Assembly: GCA_902605165.1 (NCBI GenBank) | Contig: CACLBJ010000003.1 | Span: 62,001 to 126,000 of the forward strand | Source: an uncultured SAR86 cluster bacterium | GTDB lineage: Bacteria; Pseudomonadota; Gammaproteobacteria; Magnimaribacterales; D2472 | Reading direction: 5' to 3' | Length of the DNA: 64,000 nt | Shown here: piece after piece, positions 36,302-45,525 of the stretch | Position numbering within the stretch: position 1 is the stretch's first letter | Layout: every line of letters begins with the position of its first letter | The notes under the pieces: generated by a model | The model's database searches: none | What the model saw: the letters and a program-made list of their open reading frames with translations, nothing else | Told to the model about the DNA's origin: nothing | Position numbers and translations under genes: made by a program

Positions 36302-36911
36302 CTATAAAAGCATCCGATTTCCACTCGCTGATAATTGAAGAAATATTCTCATTCTTTTCTATAGCAAGTGCTTGAAATTGATTATGAAAGGTTTGCCCCA
36401 AATTGATTCCATTAATAATTATATTCACTATTTTATATGTTCCGTTTTTATATTCCCTAAGTTTATAAATTATTGGATATATATTGTTAGTGGTTAGTAA
36501 ATTTTGCTTAATGCTTATAATTTTATTTTTTTTCTCATCATAAGAAAAATCAGTAATTATTTCTGCATCGCCCCACTGAGCAAGGGTTTCTGCATATGTG
36601 TCAAGAAGTGAAATCTTAAAAACTTCAATAAATTCTGCTCTTTCTTCATTAGTTGCGCTCAAATAATACTTTTTTCCCATAACACTCGCACTAACTCTAT
36701 TGAAATCTATCAGGGGTTCAAAAATGTTTTTTATCTTATTCTTGAATAGCTCTGGATTGGTATTGAATAATTCATTTTCTAAAGTTAAAACAACTACCAT
36801 TTCCTGTGATTTAACATCAATGAGCTCAAATGGATTTTTATTAATATCTGTAAAAATTGGAAATGATAAAAGTAAAAATAAGACTAATAAATTTCTTTTT
36901 AAGTGCAACAT
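36294..36911 (-). CDS. mlaC: Phospholipid-binding protein MlaC
   Basis: Periplasmic carrier that shuttles phospholipids between the outer and inner membranes. It has a signal peptide (about residues 6-20), then the MlaC/Ttg2D domain with KKYYLSATNEERAEFIEVFK, LLDTYAETLAQWGDAEI and VNIIINGINLGQTFHNQF. I take the ATG at 36911 (205 residues); the GTG five codons upstream would sit over a perfect TATAAT. The other mla genes (mlaF, E, D, B) are not here. Confidence 0.92.
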   Translation of the reverse strand: MLHLKRNLLVLFLLLSFPIFTDINKNPFELIDVKSQEMVVVLTLENELFNTNPELFKNKIKNIFEPLIDFNRVSASVMGKKYYLSATNEERAEFIEVFKISLLDTYAETLAQWGDAEIITDFSYDEKKNKIISIKQNLLTTNNIYPIIYKLREYKNGTYKIVNIIINGINLGQTFHNQFQALAIEKNENISSIISEWKSDAFIDG

Positions 36912-36917
36912 TGCATT

Positions 36918-36923
36918 ATTATA
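36918..36923 (-). promoter_or_regulatory. -10 box of mlaC, probably leaderless transcript
   Basis: TATAAT on the minus strand ends six bases before the mlaC ATG at 36911. Transcription would start at or next to the A of the ATG. No convincing -35 is visible and there is no ribosome binding site. Confidence 0.45.
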
Positions 36924-36946
36924 CACTTGTTAGTTTTTAAATTTTT

Positions 36947-37360
36947 ATGCAAAAGATATTTCTTGTTGGCTTGCTTATTTCAATATTTGGATTCCTTGAT
37001 GCTGCTGAAATGAGCATAGATGTATCAGAAAAAATAGATATTTCTTCAGATAATATAGAAATTAAAGAAGGAAAAATTGAGTTTAGAGATAATGTTATTT
37101 TTCGCTCAGACTCGTTTGAAATATTTGGAGAGGTTGCAGAATATAATAGAAATTCAGAGCTTATTAAGATTGAAGGATCGCCTGTAATATTCGAAATAGA
37201 AACCGGAGATAATATTTTCAATGGTTTTTCAAATTTAGTCTTAATAAAAGATGATGAAATAGAAATTTCTGGAAGCGTGCTGATAGAAGACAAGAATTCA
37301 CGAATAAGAGGTAAAATAATAAAATTCAATATGGGTTCTGGAGAGCTTCAAATAAACTGA
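36947..37360 (+). CDS. lptA: Lipopolysaccharide transport protein LptA
   Basis: Periplasmic bridge protein that carries LPS from the inner to the outer membrane. It has a signal peptide (about residues 3-19) and an OstA-like beta-jellyroll with ISSDNIEIKEGKIEFRDNV, SDSFEIFGEVAEYN and GNIxGS-like turns. The 137 residues are shorter than E. coli LptA (185). It is two bases from lptB, as in E. coli. kdsC, kdsD and lptC, which normally precede it, are absent. Confidence 0.88.
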   Translation: MQKIFLVGLLISIFGFLDAAEMSIDVSEKIDISSDNIEIKEGKIEFRDNVIFRSDSFEIFGEVAEYNRNSELIKIEGSPVIFEIETGDNIFNGFSNLVLIKDDEIEISGSVLIEDKNSRIRGKIIKFNMGSGELQIN

Positions 37361-37361
37361 T

Positions 37362-38081
37362 ATGGAAGTCCTAAGAGTTAAAAATATATCAAAATCTATA
37401 AAAAATAAGCAGATTATTAATGAAATCTCGTTCAATATTTCAGAGGGCCAAATTGTTGGACTTTTGGGCCCTAATGGTGCTGGAAAAACCACAACTTTTT
37501 ACTCAATCCTGGGATTAATAAAAATTGATAGTGGAGAAGTTTTTATTGATAACAAAAATATAACTATGATTCCTACGCATAAAAGAGCCGAAGTTGGAAT
37601 GAGCTATTTGCCTCAAGAACCCTCAATATTTAGGAACCTTTCAGTTAAATCAAATATTTTGGGTGTAGCAGAAAAGAATTTCTTAAAAAAAGAAAATCTT
37701 CTTAATTTTTATCAAAACACAATTAAAGAGTTTGACCTAGAGTCTATTGAGGATTCAATGGGCTATGTATTGTCAGGCGGGCAAAGAAGAAAAGTTGAAA
37801 TAGCTAGATGTTTAGCTTCAAAACCAAAACTAATACTTTTAGATGAGCCATTTGCTGGCATTGATCCTCTTGCTATTGAAGATATAAAGAATGTTTTAAA
37901 GAATCTTTCTAACAAAGGTATTAGCATCTTAATAACTGATCATAATCTGAGAGAAACTATAGATATATGCAATTACTCAATTGTCATAAAAGATGGGTGT
38001 ATCCTTGATAAGGGTGAAAAAGATTATCTTATAAATAGCTCACTTATAAAAAAGGAATACTTTGGAACAGTTTTTGATTGA
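37362..38081 (+). CDS. lptB: LPS export ABC transporter ATPase LptB
   Basis: Cytoplasmic ATPase of LptB2FGC that drives LPS export. Walker A GPNGAGKTTTFY, Q-loop in YLPQEPSIFRNLSV, signature LSGGQRRKVEIARCLA, Walker B LILLDEPFAGIDPLA, switch His in LITDHNLRETIDI. Length 239. rpoN, which follows lptB in many relatives, is replaced by mgtE. Confidence 0.97.
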   Translation: MEVLRVKNISKSIKNKQIINEISFNISEGQIVGLLGPNGAGKTTTFYSILGLIKIDSGEVFIDNKNITMIPTHKRAEVGMSYLPQEPSIFRNLSVKSNILGVAEKNFLKKENLLNFYQNTIKEFDLESIEDSMGYVLSGGQRRKVEIARCLASKPKLILLDEPFAGIDPLAIEDIKNVLKNLSNKGISILITDHNLRETIDICNYSIVIKDGCILDKGEKDYLINSSLIKKEYFGTVFD

Positions 38082-39418
38082 TGGAAACCTACAATCAAGA
38101 AAAGATTTTTGAGGAATTAAGCAAAAAATCAGAAGATAAGTTCATTCAGATCCAGAGAATCCTCTCTAAAATGGATTCACATGAGATTGCTCATTGCCTT
38201 GAATCGACTCCCTCTGAGCAACGAAAAGTAATTTGGTCAATTATAGATAAATCGAATGAAGCTGAGGTGCTCAGCGAATTGGGTGAAGAAATACAGCATG
38301 ATCTATTTGATGAGATTTCTAATGAAGAACTGCTTGATTTGGTTCAAAATCTTGAATTAGATGAAATGGTTGATATTCTTCAGAATCTTCCACAGCAAAG
38401 AACAAGTTTTCTCCTTTCTAAGATGACTAAAATAGACAGAGAAAGAGTTGAGATGGTTTTAGAGTATCCTGAAGATTCAGCAGGCGGCTTGCTTAATAAT
38501 GACATTATAAGTGTACAGAAAGATTCTTCTCTTAATGTAGTTCTAGAATATCTAAGATCAATTGGCGATATTCCAGAAAATACAGATAAATTATTTGTAG
38601 TCTCTAAAAATAATAATTTTATTGGTGAGCTAAAAATCTCAAAGATTATCAGCTCAGATCTAGAACTTAAAGTATCAGATATTATGAATTACAAACCACA
38701 TTCTTTTAAGGTCAATGAATCTGATAAAGAGGTTTCAAGGTTTTTTGAACAAAATGATCTTATCTCTGCGGCGGTTGTGAATCATAAAAATGAACTTATT
38801 GGGAGAATAACCATTGATGATGTCGTAGATGTCATTATTGAAGATGCAGATCAAAACTTTTTGAGTATGGCTGGAATTGCTGAAGATACATTTTCACCTC
38901 CAGCGAGAGCTGCGCGAAGAAGAATTGTTTGGCTTGGCCTTAATCTCATCACTGCATTCATAGCTGCTTTAGCAATAAATATTTTTCAAGATGCAATTGA
39001 CAAAATAGTATATCTAGCTGTTTTGATGCCAATTGTTGCGAGTATGGGAGGTGTTGCTGCAACTCAAACTTTAACGATAGTATTGAGGGGACTAACCTTA
39101 GAGCAAATTTCAAATTCAAATCTAGCCTGGCTTTTTAAAAGGGAGCTGGCGGTTTCGATTCTTAATGGAATCGTTTTGTCTTTAATAATTAGTTTGGTTA
39201 CTTTCCTTTGGTTTAATCAGATAATTCTTTCAATACTAATTGCTGCTGCAATGATAATAAATCTTCTAAGTTCAGTTGTTGCAGGAGTATTTGTACCTGT
39301 TATCTTAAGAAGATTAAATCAGGATCCTGCTATAGCTGGAAGTGTTATTGTTACAACAGTAACTGATGTTGTCGGTTTTGTTTCTTTTCTGGGTCTAGCA
39401 ACTATATTTCTACTCTAA
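38081..39418 (+). CDS. mgtE: Magnesium transporter MgtE
   Basis: Magnesium-gated channel. The N-terminal helical domain (LLDLVQNLELDEMVDILQNLP, YPEDSAGGLLNNDI) is followed by two CBS domains (about residues 140-255) and five membrane helices with PIVASMGGVAATQTLTIVLRG and NLLSSVVAGVFVP. I take the ATG at 38081, which shares one base with the lptB stop; an in-frame TTG lies one codon upstream. Length 445. The end overlaps the YhdP-like gene on the other strand by 9 bases. Confidence 0.94.
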   Translation: METYNQEKIFEELSKKSEDKFIQIQRILSKMDSHEIAHCLESTPSEQRKVIWSIIDKSNEAEVLSELGEEIQHDLFDEISNEELLDLVQNLELDEMVDILQNLPQQRTSFLLSKMTKIDRERVEMVLEYPEDSAGGLLNNDIISVQKDSSLNVVLEYLRSIGDIPENTDKLFVVSKNNNFIGELKISKIISSDLELKVSDIMNYKPHSFKVNESDKEVSRFFEQNDLISAAVVNHKNELIGRITIDDVVDVIIEDADQNFLSMAGIAEDTFSPPARAARRRIVWLGLNLITAFIAALAINIFQDAIDKIVYLAVLMPIVASMGGVAATQTLTIVLRGLTLEQISNSNLAWLFKRELAVSILNGIVLSLIISLVTFLWFNQIILSILIAAAMIINLLSSVVAGVFVPVILRRLNQDPAIAGSVIVTTVTDVVGFVSFLGLATIFLL

Positions 39419-41374
39419 CCTTTCTAGACTTGGAGAATTTAACGGCCCTTTCACTGTGTATTCTATAGTTGAAATATCTTCAATCTGATCTTCAAAAACA
39501 TTTCCGATAATTGCTGTTCCAGCAGCAACACCTAAACCACCAAAAATAGCTGCATACCAGGGTATATTTTCTTGTAGATTTAATTTTAAAGATAGCTCAA
39601 GATCTAGCTCTTCAAAAAAGCCGGAATTATCTTTGATAATAAAGCCGCTCCAATCCATATTTCCAAAATCAGCCTCAAAAGAAAAATCATTAACAACTCT
39701 CCCATATTTTTGGGAAAAAATCATACTCCCGCTTCCTCTTTTAAATTTAATATATTCGTCAGTTGATGATCCGTCATAACCATCAAAAAATGATTGTATG
39801 TCTAGTAAGCCAATTAGATTTAATAAAGCAGAATTTGGATTTCTTTGATTTACTTGAAAATCTTTAGCTAAAAAATCTAAACTTCCCTCTATATTTCTGA
39901 GCTCAAGAAGATTATTCCACTGAATATTTATATTTGATCTTAAATAATTTATTGGTGGAAAATTTTCAAGTTTTAGAGAATTTTTAATATCATAAAACTC
40001 ATATAGGCCTTTTATTTTGTAAAAATCTTCACTGGCATTAATGGAAAAGTAGGCAGGTTCATTTTCATAATTTGATATTTTTAAAAAGTCACTATCAATA
40101 TTAATATCATTTAATGTAAGAACATCCCCATTCTTTAGATAGTAAAAATCAATTGATTTGAATATTGCATCATTTAAAATAACATTTTCTCCAGTTACTC
40201 TGAACTTTAGGTTTGGAAGAACAAAATTTTCTTCTTCAGAATCTCTAAAGTTAAAATTAATATTTGAATCATAAAGATTAATTCTGAAGAAGCTTGAAGC
40301 ATCTCTGACTATAGATCCTTTAAGATTTTGACTTTCAAAATCTAATCTGAGATTTCCTTCATTAAAATTTCCTGATAACTCAATACCAGATTGTTTATCC
40401 GAAAAGAAATTAAAAGCAGATGAATTTTGTATCTCATTTCCAGATAGATATAGATTTATCTCAAGATCTTTAAAGGAGATAAAATTTTGTGAAAATACAT
40501 TATTGAAATCTTCAATGAATATATTTGTCTTTATATTAAATCCATCTTCTAGATATTTTATATCTGAGAGATCTTGAAAACTAATAAAGCCAAAATTTTT
40601 ATTTTTATTATTTCTAAAATCTGCAAAACCTGAAGTAAATAGCTGAATATCATTTTTAAAGTTTAAAACTCCAAGCGGAAGAATATTTTCAGCGTAATCA
40701 TTAATAGATTTATGATAAGAAATATAACTCAATTCCATTGTATCTACATTTAAAAATCCCATAATTTCTTCAAATGGAAGATCTTCGTATGAACCTTTAT
40801 CTAACTTTATTTTTACTTCTTGAGGATCTGCAGTGATAAATGCACGATTAGCTGATAGTTTTCTTTTAGATCCTAAGTTAAGGATTACATCTGAAATTAT
40901 CAATTCATTATTAATACTGATGTTGGCTTCGTCTATAAATTCAAAATAAAGCTCCTCAATATTGCCACTATCAATTATATTTAATAAATTATTTTTAAGT
41001 GCTATAGAGTTTTCTGGAAGTAAAGAAATATAATCCTCTATTTTAATCTGTGTTGCATAAATTTTTAGATATTTAAGTCTCTGAAGATCATCAAAAAAAT
41101 ATCCAAGTATATTTAGCCCTATCTTGAGCTTAATAATTTTAATGTCCCCATTTTTATTTTTAAGAACAACATCTTCAAATGTTAATTCTGGATATAAGGG
41201 ATTTTTGTTTGTTGATACTTCTCTAAAACCAAAGGAATAGTCTTGATACTTATATCTTTCAAGACTATTAGAAAAAAATTCAGGCTTACTTAGAAACAAA
41301 AAATAGGATAATGAAACAACTATGAGTGGTGAAAAGATCACTAATAAAAATCTTAATAACAGAGTCTTATGCAT
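39410..41374 (-). CDS. yhdP: YhdP-like AsmA-superfamily protein, half-size
   Basis: YhdP-type proteins are bridge-like inner-membrane-anchored proteins implicated in phospholipid transport to the outer membrane. This one has an N-terminal anchor (about residues 8-27), a long beta-rich periplasmic body, and the family C-terminus: GSGSMIFSQKYGRVVN, FGNMDWSGF, YAAIFGGLGVAAGTAII and IEYTVKGPLNSPSLERL. It follows mreD; in E. coli yhdP also lies downstream of mreBCD with maf and rng between. E. coli YhdP has about 1,270 residues and this has 654, so the bridge would be about half as long. Confidence 0.82.
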   Translation of the reverse strand: MHKTLLLRFLLVIFSPLIVVSLSYFLFLSKPEFFSNSLERYKYQDYSFGFREVSTNKNPLYPELTFEDVVLKNKNGDIKIIKLKIGLNILGYFFDDLQRLKYLKIYATQIKIEDYISLLPENSIALKNNLLNIIDSGNIEELYFEFIDEANISINNELIISDVILNLGSKRKLSANRAFITADPQEVKIKLDKGSYEDLPFEEIMGFLNVDTMELSYISYHKSINDYAENILPLGVLNFKNDIQLFTSGFADFRNNKNKNFGFISFQDLSDIKYLEDGFNIKTNIFIEDFNNVFSQNFISFKDLEINLYLSGNEIQNSSAFNFFSDKQSGIELSGNFNEGNLRLDFESQNLKGSIVRDASSFFRINLYDSNINFNFRDSEEENFVLPNLKFRVTGENVILNDAIFKSIDFYYLKNGDVLTLNDINIDSDFLKISNYENEPAYFSINASEDFYKIKGLYEFYDIKNSLKLENFPPINYLRSNINIQWNNLLELRNIEGSLDFLAKDFQVNQRNPNSALLNLIGLLDIQSFFDGYDGSSTDEYIKFKRGSGSMIFSQKYGRVVNDFSFEADFGNMDWSGFIIKDNSGFFEELDLELSLKLNLQENIPWYAAIFGGLGVAAGTAIIGNVFEDQIEDISTIEYTVKGPLNSPSLERLE

Positions 41375-41375
41375 T

Positions 41376-41849
41376 TTAAAGTTTTGTTCTCTTTATTAAT
41401 AATTTTCCAAGACTGGGAACAAAAAGATAAGCAATAAATGCAGAAAAAAAGCTTAAAAAGACCACTAAATACTGGAAATTCATTGTTGTAAGTAAGATGC
41501 TCTTAAATCCAACAAAGAAAGCTGTAAAAAAACTAAAAACTAATGTTGTTTGCAGAGTTGAAAACATCCTCAACCTAAAATAATTATAGTTAATTAAGAG
41601 AATAGTTAGTGTGAATAATGAAGCATGAAGACCAAAAAAAACATTTTGGTGGAGATCTATAATAAAACCGATATATGCTCCAAATAGCGAATTAATTTTT
41701 TGAGGATTTCTAAAACACAAGTAACAAAGAAATAAATAAGTAATATTTGAAACTATAAGAAAACCTGTAAGAAAAAAATTAAGTTGTGAATCAATAGAAC
41801 TGAGTAATATAAAAATTACAGTCAAAAAGAGTAACTCTGAAAGTTTCAT
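41376..41849 (-). CDS. mreD: Rod-shape protein MreD
   Basis: Polytopic inner-membrane protein of the elongasome. About five membrane segments in 157 residues; GAYIGFIIDLHQNVFFGLHASLF is the conserved mid-region. Its ATG shares the final base of the mreC stop. One base separates its stop from the YhdP-like start. Confidence 0.88.
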   Translation of the reverse strand: MKLSELLFLTVIFILLSSIDSQLNFFLTGFLIVSNITYLFLCYLCFRNPQKINSLFGAYIGFIIDLHQNVFFGLHASLFTLTILLINYNYFRLRMFSTLQTTLVFSFFTAFFVGFKSILLTTMNFQYLVVFLSFFSAFIAYLFVPSLGKLLIKRTKL

Positions 41850-42670
41850 TACTGAATAACTCCAAAATAATTTGAAGCTAAGGGGTCCGCATTTAGCTTA
41901 ATTATTATCCTAACTTCTTTAGGTGATAAATCTTGGATTTCATAAATACTCCCAATCTCAATACCCTTGGGAAATATGCCACCTAGTCCGGATGAGAAAA
42001 TCATTTGATCTAATTCAAAATAACTCTCTCCTATAGTTAGATCAACATCACAGAATATTTTTTTTGGTATTCCTAGTCCGCTAGCTTCACAATAAAACTC
42101 ATTTTCATTTTGAATTGGTATCTTGTGGCTTTTATCACTTAACAAGATTACCTCAAATAAGCTTTTGTTAACTTTAATTGTTTGTCCTATTATTCCCTCA
42201 GGATTTATTACGACTTTAAAAGAATCAACATCGCTTGATACTTCCGGTAACAAAAACATTCTATGCTTATCACAGCATCGATATTGGTTAACATCAAAAC
42301 TTACAACCTTTGCAGGAAGTAACTTTAAATCTATGTTTTCAAAATTTATTACTTCAAGGAAAATATTTGTATTTAAAATTTCTTTATTAGAAATAATAAA
42401 ATTCTCAATTAATTGCTTGTTGAGTTCTTCTTTTAAGCTTTGATTTTCTTCCATCGCTCTTCTGGTATCCCAAATACTTGATAGTGATCTATATAAAGGT
42501 CTTGCAACATACTCAGTGGACAAAACACGAATAAATATTGAAGAAGAGTTATAGAAATTCTGAACAGGCTTGAAAGCACCAAACCTAAAATCTATAAATA
42601 AAAATGAAGAGCAAATAATGAAAGTTGCTATCAATACAAACCTTGATGATTTATCAGGCAATCTTGCCAT
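41849..42670 (-). CDS. mreC: Rod-shape protein MreC
   Basis: Bitopic elongasome protein. It has an N-terminal membrane segment (about residues 11-27), a coiled coil around residues 75-95 (RRAMEENQSLKEELNKQLIEN), and the beta-domain with VINPEGIIGQTIKV, VILLSDKSHKIPI and FSSGLGGIFPKGIEIG. Length 273. One base separates it from the mreB stop. Confidence 0.93.
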   Translation of the reverse strand: MARLPDKSSRFVLIATFIICSSFLFIDFRFGAFKPVQNFYNSSSIFIRVLSTEYVARPLYRSLSSIWDTRRAMEENQSLKEELNKQLIENFIISNKEILNTNIFLEVINFENIDLKLLPAKVVSFDVNQYRCCDKHRMFLLPEVSSDVDSFKVVINPEGIIGQTIKVNKSLFEVILLSDKSHKIPIQNENEFYCEASGLGIPKKIFCDVDLTIGESYFELDQMIFSSGLGGIFPKGIEIGSIYEIQDLSPKEVRIIIKLNADPLASNYFGVIQ

Positions 42671-42671
42671 A

Positions 42672-43721
42672 TTACTCAGTTGATAGTAGGTCTATATTGT
42701 ATTTATCAATTATTTCTAATGCTTGACCTCCCCCTCTTGCAACGCATGTTAGGGGATCTTCAGCTACGATAACCGGTATTCCAGTTTGAGATGAAATTAA
42801 TCGATCTAAATCTCTTAATAGCGCTCCACCTCCGGTTAAAACAATGCCTCTTTCTGCAATATCTGCAGAGAGTTCGGGAGGAGAAAGTTCAAGTGCATCT
42901 CTAATTCCTCGGATTATTCCATTAAGTGGATCTTTCATAGCATCGTAAACATGATCACTTGAAAGACTAAATGTTTCAGGTATCCCCTCTGCTAAGTTTC
43001 TACCAGTAACCATCATTTCTTGTTTTTCAGAGTCCTCAGATGCGCATCCAATTGTATGCTTAATTTTTTCAGCAGTTGATTCTCCAATAACACATCCATA
43101 ATTTCTTCGAATATAGGAAACAATTGATTCATCCATCTTATCTCCTCCAATTTTTACCGATTCAGCATAAACAACTCCGTTTAATGCAAGTATGGCAATT
43201 TCAGATGTTCCTCCTCCAATATCGATAACCATGCTTCCGCTAGCTTCTTCAACAGGTAAACCTGCTCCAATTGCTGCAGCCATTGGCTCTTCAATAAGCT
43301 TCACGTCTCTAGCTCCTGCACCAAGAACAGATTCCCTTATTGCTCTTCTTTCAACTTGGGTTGATCTGCACGGAACACAAACTAGAATCCTTGGACTTGG
43401 TTTTATGAATCTTTGCTCATGAACAGAGGCGATAAAATGTTGTAGCATTTTCTCTGTAACCTGGAAATCAGCTATAACTCCATCGGATAAGGGTCTTATC
43501 GCGGTAATATTACCTGGCGTTCTTCCAAGCATCTTCTTCGCTTCACCACCAACGGCAACAACAGTCTTTTGGCCTCTGGACTCTCTTATTGCTACAACCG
43601 AAGGTTCGTTTAGAACTATTCCTACATCCTTTGTATAAATTAAAGTGTTAGCAGTTCCAAGATCTATTGACAGATCATTTGAAAATAATCCCCTAGCTGT
43701 TTTGAATAAGTTAAATTCCAC
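42672..43721 (-). CDS. mreB: Rod-shape actin MreB
   Basis: Actin-like filament protein that positions the elongation machinery. [29 protein letters not shown] (phosphate 1, starting at about residue 17), [16 protein letters not shown] (phosphate 2) and [19 protein letters not shown] choose the GTG at 43721, six bases after a GAGGA ribosome binding site; the longer frame would use a TTG inside that site. Length 349. Confidence 0.96.
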   Translation of the reverse strand: MEFNLFKTARGLFSNDLSIDLGTANTLIYTKDVGIVLNEPSVVAIRESRGQKTVVAVGGEAKKMLGRTPGNITAIRPLSDGVIADFQVTEKMLQHFIASVHEQRFIKPSPRILVCVPCRSTQVERRAIRESVLGAGARDVKLIEEPMAAAIGAGLPVEEASGSMVIDIGGGTSEIAILALNGVVYAESVKIGGDKMDESIVSYIRRNYGCVIGESTAEKIKHTIGCASEDSEKQEMMVTGRNLAEGIPETFSLSSDHVYDAMKDPLNGIIRGIRDALELSPPELSADIAERGIVLTGGGALLRDLDRLISSQTGIPVIVAEDPLTCVARGGGQALEIIDKYNIDLLSTE

Positions 43722-43744
43722 AATTTTCCTCAAAAATATATAAA

Positions 43745-43786
43745 ATTACACTGCGTTTGGTTAACAACTCGCAACTTTAATATAAT
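43745..43786. promoter_or_regulatory. Overlapping divergent promoters of mreB and gatC
   Basis: For gatC (+): TTGGTT (43757-43762), 18-base spacer, perfect TATAAT (43781-43786), only nine bases before the gatC ATG, so a leader of two or three bases. For mreB (-): TTGCGA (43774-43769), 18-base spacer, TGTAAT (43750-43745). The two promoters share the same DNA, so polymerase bound for one would hinder the other. Confidence 0.55.
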
Positions 43787-43795
43787 ATCCTATAT

Positions 43796-44077
43796 ATGGA
43801 CAATAAAACAATTGAAACAATCTCTTATTTAGCTAGACTAAAACTCGATAAAGATAAAAAAGAAAAGATTACTAAAGATCTAGAAAATATAATTAATTTT
43901 GTTGCTGAACTTCAAGATCTTGATACTAAAGATATAGCTCCGCTTGCTAATCCCTTAGAAAAAGTAGCGCCAAAAAGAGAGGACTCTGTGACTTCAAAAA
44001 GCAGAAAAGAAGCTTTTCTCTCAAACTCTCCTGAGTCAGATCAAGATTATTTTATGGTACCAAAAGTCGTTGAATGA
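43796..44077 (+). CDS. gatC: Asp/Glu-tRNA amidotransferase subunit C
   Basis: Small subunit that stabilises GatA in the GatCAB complex. The 93 residues show [25 protein letters not shown] and the C-terminal half with [16 protein letters not shown]. Operon order gatC-gatA-gatB with ATGA overlaps. The probable start of transcription is almost at the ATG. Confidence 0.93.
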   Translation: MDNKTIETISYLARLKLDKDKKEKITKDLENIINFVAELQDLDTKDIAPLANPLEKVAPKREDSVTSKSRKEAFLSNSPESDQDYFMVPKVVE

Positions 44078-45525
44078 GTATTAAATTTAAAACATTATCT
44101 CAATTGAAAGAACTTTTAGAAAAAAAAGAGTTATCTTCCTATGAGCTAGTAAGTGAAACCTTTAGAAATATATCATCAAGTAAAACGAATTCCTTTATTA
44201 CATTGAATGAGGAAGCAGCACTTAATAAAGCTAGAGATTTTGATGAAGGTAAAGTTGATGGCGACCTCGCAGGGATACCAATTGCTCAAAAAGATTTATT
44301 TTGCACAAAAAATTTAAAGACAACATGCGGCTCAAAGATTTTAGAGAACTTTATTCCTCCGTATGATGCTACTGTTGTAGATAATCTTTCTAAAGCTGGC
44401 AGTATTTGTGTAGGAAAAACAAATATGGATGAGTTCGCAATGGGATCCTCAAATGAAACAAGCTATTACGGGACTGTAAAAAATCCTTGGGGCCTTGAAA
44501 GAGTCCCTGGAGGAAGCTCTGGTGGGTCAGCAGCAGCAGTTTCAGAAGGTCTTGTTTGTGCAGCAACTGGAACAGATACAGGTGGCTCTATAAGGCAACC
44601 TGCTGCATTATGTGGAATTACTGGTATAAAACCTACCTATGGAAGAGCCTCAAGGTGGGGAATGATAGCTTTTGCGTCCAGTCTTGACCAAGCTGGAACT
44701 TTTGCAAGAAATGCTGAGGATTGTGCCCTTCTACTTAATCATATTTGTAGCCATGATCAAAAAGACTCAACCTCAATTAGCGATGCTCAGGAAAACTATC
44801 TTGATAATATAAATAACGATCTCAAAGGTAAAAAAATTGGCATTATCAAAGAGTTTGATATTTCTAGCCTTAATAGAGAAGTTCAGGATTCATTTGAGCA
44901 GTCAAAGAAAATATATGAATCTTTAGGTGTAAACTTTGTTGAGGTTTCAATGCCAAATATTCAACTCTCTGTTCCAACTTATTATGTTGTTGCTCCAGCC
45001 GAATGCTCATCAAACCTCTCCAGGTTTGATGGTGTGAAATATGGTTACAGAGCTGACGATGTCGGTAATTTAGAGGATCTATATATTAAATCAAGATCAG
45101 AAGGTTTTGGAGATGAAGTCAAAAGGAGAATCCTTATAGGAACATATGTTCTCTCAGCTGGCTTCTATGATGCATACTATAAGAAAGCTCAGCAATCTAG
45201 AAGAATGATAAAAAATGATTTTGTAGAAGCTTTTAAAAATGTAGATGTAATAATGTCTCCATCTTCGCCAAGCTCTGCTTTTAAAATTGGTTCTAAGACT
45301 GAAGATCCAATTGAGATGTATCTAGAAGACTTATTTACAATTTCTTCAAATCTTGCTGGCGTCCCAGCAATGTCTATACCTCATGGTTTTGCTAATGGGC
45401 TCCCTATTGGCTTGCAACTTATTGGAAACTATCTTGAAGAATCTAAGATATTAAATTTTGCTCATCAATATCAAAAAAGTAGTGATTGGCATCTCAAAAA
45501 TCCTAATCTCGGAGAAAGCTCATGA
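44074..45525 (+). CDS. gatA: Asp/Glu-tRNA amidotransferase subunit A
   Basis: Amidase subunit releasing ammonia from glutamine for transamidation of misacylated tRNA. The Ser-cis-Ser-Lys triad is present: K73 ([10 protein letters not shown]), the cis-Ser in [10 protein letters not shown] (148-149) and nucleophile S172 in [13 protein letters not shown]. Length 483. Whether the cell makes Gln-tRNA or only Asn-tRNA this way cannot be told here. Confidence 0.97.
   Translation: MSIKFKTLSQLKELLEKKELSSYELVSETFRNISSSKTNSFITLNEEAALNKARDFDEGKVDGDLAGIPIAQKDLFCTKNLKTTCGSKILENFIPPYDATVVDNLSKAGSICVGKTNMDEFAMGSSNETSYYGTVKNPWGLERVPGGSSGGSAAAVSEGLVCAATGTDTGGSIRQPAALCGITGIKPTYGRASRWGMIAFASSLDQAGTFARNAEDCALLLNHICSHDQKDSTSISDAQENYLDNINNDLKGKKIGIIKEFDISSLNREVQDSFEQSKKIYESLGVNFVEVSMPNIQLSVPTYYVVAPAECSSNLSRFDGVKYGYRADDVGNLEDLYIKSRSEGFGDEVKRRILIGTYVLSAGFYDAYYKKAQQSRRMIKNDFVEAFKNVDVIMSPSSPSSAFKIGSKTEDPIEMYLEDLFTISSNLAGVPAMSIPHGFANGLPIGLQLIGNYLEESKILNFAHQYQKSSDWHLKNPNLGESS

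Noticed and set aside
36937-37329. 130-residue frame antisense to lptA
   Set aside because: It mirrors nearly the whole of lptA; the plus-strand product is a recognisable LptA next to lptB, while this one is Ile/Ser-rich and matches nothing I know.
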